Shown here in pieces: positions 56,420 through 64,000 of a stretch of 64,000 nucleotides of DNA. The notes under the pieces were generated by a model, which saw only the letters and a list, made by a program, of their open reading frames with translations, did no database searches and was not told the DNA's origin. The translations under genes and the position numbers were made by a program. The DNA lies in the NCBI GenBank assembly GCA_037693485.1, contig CM075351.1:12085001-12149000 (forward strand), in the 5' to 3' direction. The number at the start of each line of letters is the position of its first letter. Position 1 is the stretch's first letter. The stretch comes from Kitagawia praeruptora (lineage: Eukaryota; Streptophyta; Magnoliopsida; Apiales; Apiaceae).

Positions 56420-59400
56420 CTACTGATAATATTTCTTCAAATGTTCTGCATTCCATGCTCTTGGGATGGTATTGCCATCCAAGTCTTCCAAATGATAAGT
56501 TCCTTCCCAAATGATAGACTTAATCTTGTACGGTCCTTCCCAGTTTGGACCAAAAACTCCATGAGCTGCTATTCTTGTATTTGGCATAACTTTCCGCAGA
56601 ACTAGATCACCCACCTTGAAAGGCTGGATCTTCACCTTCTTGTTATAGTACCTTGCAGCCCTCTGCTGATAAGTTGCCAACCTTAACTGCGAATTTGCCC
56701 TTATCTCTTCCAGGAAATCAAGATTTAGCCTTTGATTTATCATATTCGATTCTTCATCATAGAAATCCCTTCGGAATGACCCTGCTCCAATTTCCACCGG
56801 CACCATTGCCTCACATCCATAAGACAGCATGAAAGGAGATTCCCCAGTTGTAGACCTCGGGGTTGTGTTGTAAGACCATAAGACCATAGGAAGTTCCTCA
56901 GGCCAATTCCCTTTGCTTTCTTCCAATTTTGTCTTCAAAGTATGCTTGATTATCTTGTTAATAGCTTCAGTCTGCCCATTACTCTGAGGGTGATATACAG
57001 CTGCAAATTCCTTCTTGATTCCTAAATCTTCACATAGCTTTCGCAACTCTTTACTATCAAACTGCTTTCCATTATCTGAGACAAGCTTGTAAGGAATCCC
57101 GAATCTGCATACAATAGAGTTGAACACAAAATCCTTGATTTTCTTCGCTGTTATCTTGGCCAAGGGCATTGCTTCCGCCCACTTGGTGAAATAATCTACA
57201 GGCACAACAGCGTATTTGACTTCTCCCTTAGATTTAGGGAGTTCTCCAATAAGATCAATTCCCCACATAGCAAATGGCCATGGACTCATCATAGAAGTCA
57301 AGGTAGTTACGGGAATCGTTGAATAATTGGCAAACCTCTGGCATCTATCGCATGCCTTAACAAACTCATAGGCATCCTTCTTCATAGTAGGCCAATAATA
57401 ACCTTGCCTTAACACCTTCATTGCCAACGAACCACCCCCCGAGTGATTGCCACAAATTCCTTCATGTACTTCCCTTAGAATATAATTGCAGTCATCCCCC
57501 TCTATGCACTTCAGAAGCGGTTGATTGAAACCTCTCTTGTACAGAATCCCATCATACTCCACAAACCTGGCAGCATGATATCGAAGACGCCTTGCTTCAA
57601 TTTTATCGCTTGGGAGAATCCCCTTACGGAGATATTCTAAAATTGGAGTCATCCAGGTAACTGACGGAGTACTCTCCACTTCCATAACTTCCACCTCTGG
57701 AATACTTGGCACTTCTTGAATTTGTAGAGGAACTGTTCCTAACATCATAGCATCCTTCTGGGATCCTAGCTTAGCCAAAACATCTGCAGAGCAATTTTCA
57801 TCTCGAGGAATGCATTCCAATCTTACTTCACGAAACTTCTGAATTAATCGTTGTGCACACTTCATGTAGAGCTCTGTTCTCGGACCTCTACACTGAAAAC
57901 CTCCTTTGATCTGCCTGACCACTAACTCTGAATCACTTGACACAACCAGATTTACTACTTTCATTTCCAAGGCCATTTTCAATCCATTAATCAAAGCTTC
58001 ATATTCCGCATCATTATTTGTTGCCTCGAATTTGAAATGAATAACACTCATTAGTTGATGTCCTTCAGGCGTTATCAAAATTACTCCTGCACCAGCTCCC
58101 CCATTGTTCACAGCTCCATCTACGTGCAACTTCCACCAAGGTTGGGGAACTTCCTCAAGAGGGCGCGCCCTCTTAGAAGGAATTCCTGGTTCCACTAATA
58201 CAATTGACTTTTCCTCGGTCTCTGAATCAAATTCCAGGATGAAATCCGCTAAAGCCTGACCTTTAATTGCTGTTCTTGGTGCATATTCCAAATCAAACTG
58301 CCCTAATTCGATGGCCCATTTTAACATTCTTCCTGAAGCTTCCGGTTTGTGAAGAATACTTCTCAATGGATAAGCAGTACGAACCTCGATCCTATGAGCT
58401 TGAAAGTAAGGACGAAGTTTCCTTGCCGCCAAGATTAAAGCAAAAACCAACTTTTCCATACTGGTGTATCGAGTCTCTGCATCATGCAAACGCTTGCTCA
58501 CATAGTAAACCGGGGACTGATGATCAATCTCTTCTCTCACCAATACTGCACTAATGGAGTATTCTGATACTGCCAAGGTTTCTCCCTCCACGGGCTTAGC
58601 TAAGAGCGGAGGATTCCCCAACTGTTCTTTAATTTTCTGAAAAGCATCTTCACACTCAGGAGTCCACACAAAATCTTTGGATGATCCTTTGATTGCCTTG
58701 AAGAACTCTCTGCATCTATCCGAAGATTTTGACACAAAACGATTTAACGCTGCAATTCTCCTAGCTAAACTCTGAACTTGCTTCACATTGGATGGAGATT
58801 TCATGTCATGTAAAGCTTTAATCTTGGCTGGATTCGCCTCGATCCCACGATGATTAACCATGAATCCCAAGAATTTTCCGGATTCCACTCCAAACACACA
58901 TTTTTGAGGATTCAACTTCATTCTGAACTTCCTCAATACTCCGAACATTTGCTCTAAATGCTTTACATGATCCTCTGCCCTCAAGGATTTGACAAGCATG
59001 TCATCTACATACACCTCCATGGTTTTCCCTATCAGATCTTTAAACATCATGTTCACCAACCTCTGATAAGTAGCTCCAGCATTGATCAAACCAAATGGCA
59101 TTCCAATATAACAGTACAAACCCCTATCCGTGATGAAAGAGGTGTGTTCTTGATCAGGCTCGTACATGGGAATTTGATTGTAGCCCGAATAAGCATCCAT
59201 GAAACTTAAAAGAGGGTGGCCAGCGGTAGCATCCACCAACTGATCAATTCGAGGGAGAGGAAAACTATCTTTAGGGCAAGCCTTGTTCAGGTCCGTGAAA
59301 TCCACACAAGTTCTCCACTTTCCATTAGGCTTCTTGACAAGAACAGGATTAGCCAGCCAATCGGGGTAATATGATTCTTTGATCAAACCAACATCTAGAA

Positions 59401-59836
59401 GTCTATCAACTTCCTCTTTCAATGCTATAGCTCTCTCTCCACTTACAGGTCGACGTTTCTGACGGATTCCTTTCTTGGTGGGATCTATGTTCAAATGATG
59501 ACACATAATCTTTGGATCGATTCCTACCATATCAGCATGACTCCAAGCAAATACATCCAGATTATTCAAAAGAAAATTAGTAAGCATTCCTCTCAACTTG
59601 GAATTCAATTGAGATCTGACTTTCAAAACCTTACTTGAATCCTTTTCATCCACCAAAATTGAAATAGTATCCTCTGCAGGACCAGTCTTTTCCACAGGTT
59701 GTGGTGTTCTTGGATCAAGATCAAAATCAAATTTTCGTGGATCCTCGATTGGTGTTGCATCCTTGGAGGGCGCGTCCTCTTTAAGAGGGAAGCACCAATC
59801 CTTCAAGTAACATTCGCCTTCCTTCAACCTGTTCAC
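56420..59836 (-). CDS. pol: Tat-type pol: RT, RNase H, archaeal-type RNase H, integrase (open)
   Basis: An open frame of 1138 codons from ATG at 59836. RT spans about residues 130-330 (VDFTDLNKACPKDSFPLPRI, FMDAYSGYNQI, MPFGLINAGATYQ, catalytic YVDD at 276-279). The usual RNase H follows (YYVSKRLHDAETRYTSMEKL, LADFILEF). After a linker that carries GGCGCGCC (58162-58169, read R-A-R-P) comes a second RNase H (WKLHVDGAVNNGGAGAGVIL, NNDAEYEALINGL, SDSELVV), the Tat hallmark. Integrase has the zinc region (HEGICGNHSGGG, CDRCQRF) and core (GIDLIGELPKSKG, SDNGKQFDS, NGQTEAINK), then a C-terminal part ending HLKKYYQ. All catalytic motifs look present. The start overlaps the end of gag-pro by 56 bases in another frame, so a frameshift or separate initiation is needed. 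Confidence 0.96.
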   Translation of the reverse strand: MNRLKEGECYLKDWCFPLKEDAPSKDATPIEDPRKFDFDLDPRTPQPVEKTGPAEDTISILVDEKDSSKVLKVRSQLNSKLRGMLTNFLLNNLDVFAWSHADMVGIDPKIMCHHLNIDPTKKGIRQKRRPVSGERAIALKEEVDRLLDVGLIKESYYPDWLANPVLVKKPNGKWRTCVDFTDLNKACPKDSFPLPRIDQLVDATAGHPLLSFMDAYSGYNQIPMYEPDQEHTSFITDRGLYCYIGMPFGLINAGATYQRLVNMMFKDLIGKTMEVYVDDMLVKSLRAEDHVKHLEQMFGVLRKFRMKLNPQKCVFGVESGKFLGFMVNHRGIEANPAKIKALHDMKSPSNVKQVQSLARRIAALNRFVSKSSDRCREFFKAIKGSSKDFVWTPECEDAFQKIKEQLGNPPLLAKPVEGETLAVSEYSISAVLVREEIDHQSPVYYVSKRLHDAETRYTSMEKLVFALILAARKLRPYFQAHRIEVRTAYPLRSILHKPEASGRMLKWAIELGQFDLEYAPRTAIKGQALADFILEFDSETEEKSIVLVEPGIPSKRARPLEEVPQPWWKLHVDGAVNNGGAGAGVILITPEGHQLMSVIHFKFEATNNDAEYEALINGLKMALEMKVVNLVVSSDSELVVRQIKGGFQCRGPRTELYMKCAQRLIQKFREVRLECIPRDENCSADVLAKLGSQKDAMMLGTVPLQIQEVPSIPEVEVMEVESTPSVTWMTPILEYLRKGILPSDKIEARRLRYHAARFVEYDGILYKRGFNQPLLKCIEGDDCNYILREVHEGICGNHSGGGSLAMKVLRQGYYWPTMKKDAYEFVKACDRCQRFANYSTIPVTTLTSMMSPWPFAMWGIDLIGELPKSKGEVKYAVVPVDYFTKWAEAMPLAKITAKKIKDFVFNSIVCRFGIPYKLVSDNGKQFDSKELRKLCEDLGIKKEFAAVYHPQSNGQTEAINKIIKHTLKTKLEESKGNWPEELPMVLWSYNTTPRSTTGESPFMLSYGCEAMVPVEIGAGSFRRDFYDEESNMINQRLNLDFLEEIRANSQLRLATYQQRAARYYNKKVKIQPFKVGDLVLRKVMPNTRIAAHGVFGPNWEGPYKIKSIIWEGTYHLEDLDGNTIPRAWNAEHLKKYYQ

Positions 59837-62800
59837 CTCTGATATTAACTGAAATTACCTCCTCTGAGTCTTCTTCAATTTCCTCCAGAATTCCATCCTG
59901 AAGATCATCCAACACCGGAATACTCTCCTCAGGGCGAGCCCTATAACAATGTGTTTCTTCCTCTGGCTCTTGAACAAGATAATGGACTTTCACTTCTTCA
60001 AGAGCAATACTCATAACTCCAGAACTACTTTCACTGAGGGCGCGCCCTCCATCCTGCTGTCTCCTGAACCCTTTAATTGCCTTATGATAACAATCTCTCG
60101 AGTCATGCTGGGATCCTCGAATTGTTCCCACACCATTTGGCGTAGGAAACTTCATTGCAAGATGATAGATGGAGGTCACAACCTTCATTTCTTTCAACAA
60201 GGGACGTCCCACCAAAGCATTGTGTGATGATTCCACATTCAAAATCATGAAATCCATCATTCGTGTTACAGAAAGAGTCCCTTCCCCGAGAGTTACTGGT
60301 AATTTGATAGCTCCCATGACCTTTACAGATTCGCCCGAAAAACCATAGATCCATCCGTTATCCTGAATCATATCCTTATCTAGAAGTCCCAGCTTTTGAT
60401 AAGTACTGTAATACAGAATATTCACCGAACTTCCATTATCAACAAAAACTCGATGTACATTCTTGGACCCAATCTGAATTGCCACCACCAAAGCATCATT
60501 ATGAGGATGGTGTACCCATCTTGCCTCTTCTTCAGTGAAAGTGATATCAGCAAATTCCCCTTTAAACAATTTAGGCGGCCTCAACTCCAGACTATTCACA
60601 TTTGTAAGAGGTCGATATCTCGCTTCTCTAGTGTATCTTTCCATAGCATGATTGCTGTCACCTCCCAGGTGGTATCCACCAAAGATAGTGTGAATACTTC
60701 CTTCCTTCACAAACTTCTTCTCTTCAGGCTTTCCATCCACATGAGGGGCGCACCCTCCATCTCTCTTATCAGGATTCCCCTTATGTTTTTTCACCTCTCT
60801 GACAATCCATTCTGTTAGATATCCTTCCTTGATTAGATCCTCAATCTCATCTTTCAATTGACGGCACTCATGAGTATTGTGCCCAGAAGACTCATGGAAT
60901 TCACAGTACTTCCTTTTATCTTTACTTTGCCAAGAAGAGAGAGGCTCTGGCTTTCTGAAGAATCCTTTATTTTTGTTCACTTCAAAAATATGTTCAATGG
61001 AGGTGGCTAGAGGTGTATAATTACCCGGTCTTTGATCATAAGTGTAAGTATCTGGAGGACCCCAATTTCTGCCAGATTCAGTTAAGTTCACACGATTGGC
61101 ACCTGTTGCTATCCGGCGAGTTGGACTGGGAGACCTATCCTTCCTCTTTCCGATCTTTACCTTAGAACTATTTTGATTATCGGTCTTTCGATTATCTGCC
61201 AAAGATTGTTCCACAATCTTGAAAGATTCAGCTTGTGCAAACACATCAGCCAATGTCGGTGGATCTCGTCCTTGGAGATGTTTCCAGAAATCGGTTCCCA
61301 CTGATAATCCAGCAATTAGAAAACTCTTGAGTGTTTCATCAGTTGCTCCTCTCACCAGAGTTGATTCCGAGTTAAACCTCTTGAAGTAAGATTGCAGACT
61401 TTCTCCTTCCCTCTGCTTGATATTGGCCAAAGTTGTGACGGGAGGGGCATATTTAACTGCCGCCTGGAATTTAGTCAAAAACAAATTCCTCATCACCTGC
61501 CAAGATGTAATAACTCCCGGGCCAAGTTTCTGAAACCATTGCTGAGCACTCTCCCTGAAAGTTGCTACCAACAATCGACATCTAGCCAGCTCTGTCACCT
61601 GATAGACATCCATCTCGATGTCAAAGCGTCCGAGGAATTCGACAGGATCTGCATTTCCATGAAAGCGCAAATCATTTGTCATAGATCTATACCCAGTAGG
61701 AAGTTGCGCCTCTCTTACTTCGGTTGAGAATGGAGAGGATGTTTGTGCAGTAGCAGATATTCTTCCTCCATCCAAGTGAGCAAGGAGCTTCTTCAAATCA
61801 TCCACATTGAAAGTTCCAACCCAGGGAACATTCTGAATATTTGGTTGTGCCACAGTTTGAGTACCCCCTGGAGGTGGAGGTGGAAGTGGAGCTGCTGTCT
61901 CCACACCTCCTTGATTCCCTGCCTGCGGCTGAACCACAACATCCTCTTGAGTTTGAGTTTGTGTTTGCTGACCTTCTGGATTTCCATGAGGTTGCGGATT
62001 CCCCTGAGAATTTCTCTGATATTGTTCTCCTGAGTGAGGGCGCGTCCTTGATCTAGACTCATTAGAAGTACTTGGAATTTGATGAATATAGGAAGATCTT
62101 CTTGCTGAGGGCGCGCCCTAATGATGGGGGCGCTTATCTCCTTGATACCCTTCCCTTCTTTTATCACCGTTATCACGGTTTCCTCTTGCTCCAGTGCTGT
62201 CGTAATGAAAAGTTTGTTTAGATCCAAGGGGCCGCGACCTGTTGTGAACAGGGGGCACGCGCTGTGGATTACTATTGCGAGCAAGAGATCGTTCATGTCC
62301 AAGGGGCCTCGACCTGTTGTCAGGGGGCGCACGCTGTGGCTCATGACTCCGTGTAAGGGCTCGCTCATGTCCAAGGGGCCTCGACCTGTTGTCAGGGGGC
62401 GCACGCTGTGGATCATGGGGCCGTGATTCCAAGTATTGGCTTTTCTTCTGTTGCTCAAGGAGTACCATCCTTAAATCATCGTCATTAAGTCTTATTCCAA
62501 GGCGCTCCTTCAAGCTTGCAAAATCTCTTTTCTCCTTAGCAATCTGTTCTTCATCCTGCTGAATCTCACTAGGGGTGCGCCCTGACCGATGAGGGTGAGG
62601 GCGCGCCCTATTTTCAGGATTCGATAACATGCGCTCAAAATTATCCTCACTAGGATGTTCAATAATAGGATCAGAGTATTCTAACCTTTGAGGAGTAATT
62701 AGCTGAAATCTCTTCTCCTGCACTTCACCGTCTTTACGGGAGCTTTCCTCGACTTGAAGGGCTTTCCCTGTTCGATGATGATTTCGTGGGATACTCCGAG

Positions 62801-63077
62801 ATTTTCTCCTTGACCCCTGATTTTCCTCCACGGAACACAATCTTGCTCCGAAATTATTTAGGGCATCACCTATGCGGTACAGTTGTTCCATCAATGCCGC
62901 GTTACTGATAAGAACGGGCGGCTGACCACCGCCGGTGGCTGGAGTTCCATGGTGGTGTGGGGGAACAGGGATTTCCTCCGGAACGTAAGTTTCGTGATGA
63001 GCTTGGTTACCCCCCAAGCTATCTTCAGAATCGTAATAATCCTCTTCGTGAGAACCTCCGCGTTGATTGTGAGACAT
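59781..63077 (-). pseudogene. gag: Tat-type gag-protease, single in-frame TAG
   Basis: ATG at 63077 (MSHNQRGGSHEED). The frame runs to 59781 with one TAG at 62118-62120, after which the same frame continues (GAPSARRSSYIHQ). The N-terminal third is low complexity with three 72-bp repeats (PQRAPPDNRSRPLGHERAL type). The retrotransposon gag core is near 61650-61250 (WFQKLGPGVITSW, SYFKRFNSE). A zinc-knuckle-like CEFHESSGHNTHEC is near 60890. The protease active site VFVDNGSSVNILY near 60440 has D-N-G, usual in Tat elements. The TAG overlaps the TTAGGGCGCGCCCT copy of the palindrome, suggesting that gain of the motif created the stop. Read-through or a recent loss of function are both possible. 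Confidence 0.88.
62210..62425 (-). repeat. 72-bp tandem repeat in gag, 3 copies
   Basis: Three in-frame units contain TCCAAGGGGCC(T/G)CGACCTG and a GGGGGC(G/A)C(A/G)CGCTGTGG, about 72 bp apart. They encode PQRxPP.NRSRPLG. The GGGGGCGCACGC portion is a near-copy of the element's GGCGCGCC family. Confidence 0.85.
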
Positions 63078-63109
63078 CTTTTCCTCCTAAGATGAAGATC
63101 TTGATTGCC

Positions 63110-63125
63110 CCTCCTTCTATCGCCA
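63110..63125 (-). other. Probable primer-binding site of the Tat element
   Basis: The minus strand reads TGGCGATAGAAGGAGG after a three-base spacer (AAT) from the LTR end, the same layout as the Athila-like primer site. The matching tRNA was not identified by eye. Confidence 0.65.
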
Positions 63126-63128
63126 ATT

Positions 63129-64000
63129 TGTTGACGGAGGAATTTGGTAACAACAAAATTCGAGGTACTTCGCCGGAAACAAGATCTACAGCGGTGGTTC
63201 TTTGCCGAAAAGAGTGGTGGCGTGTGGTGGCTGTTTGTAATTGGTGGCTGAGATTGATAGGGTTAGTGGCGGCTATTCAGAGCTCTCGACTTTTAACCCC
63301 TCAATCGGCCTACGTACCCCGGTATTTATAGGGGATCAAGCCATACGTAGTTCTTGGAGAGCAAGAAACCCAAATGGGCTTGGATAACGAACCAGCTTCC
63401 GGAATGTTCTACTATGAGGCCTAACCACAAAAGGCCCAAGGCTCATCCAAGATCTCAAGACTTCACGGATAAGGAAACTTCCCCCGTCGAGGACTAGTCC
63501 TATCCGCTACCAGCTATTTCTTGATTTCAAGGATGCAGGTATAGCCGTGGTTTACCCCAAGTGCAGAACGCATCCCTGTCCCCCGAATGAGAAGCACCCA
63601 CCAGATAACAGGACAGGTGATCCAGAGCTTTTGGGTGCAAAGTGCAGGATTACTCCAAAGTTCCCCAATGAGGGCGCGCCCATTGGCTACAGGAACAGAG
63701 CTCCCAAAGCACAGACCAGAAAGTCCCCATCTTTCCACCTTAGGGCGCACGGATGCCTCCCTTAGCGTCTAAGAAGGGTCCTTATATCCAGGCAAACCCC
63801 TGGAGGCCTTCTGCGACGGACATCCCCCTCCTGAGATACGACAGGAGGGAATTCTTCAAATTCTAGAATTCCAGCTTGAGTAGAATCCCACCTAAATAGA
63901 ATCCTCTTTCGAGTAGAATCCTAAGAAAGATTTCTTTAATGTCTTCTCAAAAAACCACATTGAATCAATTTGTCTCCATACTCTATATTTAGGGCGCGCC
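63129..64000 (-). repeat. 5' LTR of the Tat element, truncated by the window
   Basis: 872 of an expected 1014 bp. It matches 51596-52467 with about five substitutions. It has GGCGCGCC at 63673-63680 and 63993-64000. Confidence 0.95.

Larger units (their letters stand above)
51596..64000 (-). mobile_element. Tat-type Ty3/gypsy retrotransposon with antisense gene and GGCGCGCC repeats (right LTR cut by window)
   Basis: LTRs begin TGTTGACGG at 51596 and 63129. The left one ends CTATAACA at 52609; the right one runs off the window after 872 bp. Over those 872 bp I count about five differences by eye (99.4% alike), so it is young. The minus strand encodes gag-pro (63077-59781) and pol (59836-56420). 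A second, archaeal-type RNase H in pol marks the Tat branch. The plus strand carries a spliced gene (52769-55729) between pol and the 3' LTR, as described for several Tat elements. Its unusual trait is the palindrome GGCGCGCC, repeated 15 times across every part of the element. Confidence 0.95.

Noticed and set aside
61793..62458. 221-codon minus-strand frame overlapping Tat gag
   Set aside because: Alternative frame over the gag tandem repeats. The gag frame itself is continuous apart from one TAG.
1..64000. tRNA, rRNA or organelle-derived genes
   Set aside because: Only short tRNA-complementary primer sites of retrotransposons were seen; no cloverleaf, rRNA or plastid/mitochondrial gene recognised by eye.

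Overview
The window is a gene-poor, repeat-dense stretch of a flowering-plant nuclear genome. The evidence is plant-type LTR retrotransposons (Ty1/copia including a SIRE-like element; Ty3/gypsy of the Tekay, Athila and Tat types), a CACTA DNA transposon carrying intron-containing plant gene pieces, and many MITE-like elements in TA microsatellites. I see no complete ordinary host gene. A eudicot is likely from the element types; anything narrower (an asterid, perhaps Apiaceae) is only a guess.

Layout. 1-3416: decayed Tekay-like gypsy 3' part, whose LTR end abuts a broken copia pol (3417-5228). 5833-11602: a copia element with both LTRs (about 96% alike by eye), several stops and an internal RT deletion. 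11603-15147: presumed host DNA with exon-like fragments and a hAT-like end. 15148-41655: a minus-strand, pol-less Athila-like element with perfect ATCTT target duplications. Its 3' LTR holds a 6.56-kb CACTA element (15479-22037, duplication ACA) carrying pieces of an LRR receptor kinase gene and an ARF gene. Its interior holds a young SIRE-like copia (26353-38504, duplication TTTTG) with gag, pol and a spliced env-like gene. 41656-49050: eight or so related terminal-inverted-repeat elements, side by side and nested, mostly inside (TA)n. 49772-51246: a further TIR element. 51596 to the window end: a young minus-strand Tat-type gypsy with gag-pro, an open 1138-codon pol with two RNase H domains, and a plus-strand spliced gene with its own TATA box.

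Insertion order can be read directly: the Athila-like element came first, then CACTA and SIRE landed in it. The intact sister LTR at 40403-41655 shows the exact empty CACTA site.

The most unusual signal is in the Tat element. The 8-bp palindrome GGCGCGCC occurs 15 times in 51.6-64.0 kb, and I found none elsewhere in the window. It lies in LTRs, spacers and coding regions of both strands, together with a cloud of near-copies such as GGACGCGTCC and GGGCACACCC. One copy supplies part of an in-frame stop in gag. Other notable signals are the shared internal modules of the TA-associated elements (a CCCCTGCGGGGC box and a scattered AAATCACC word).
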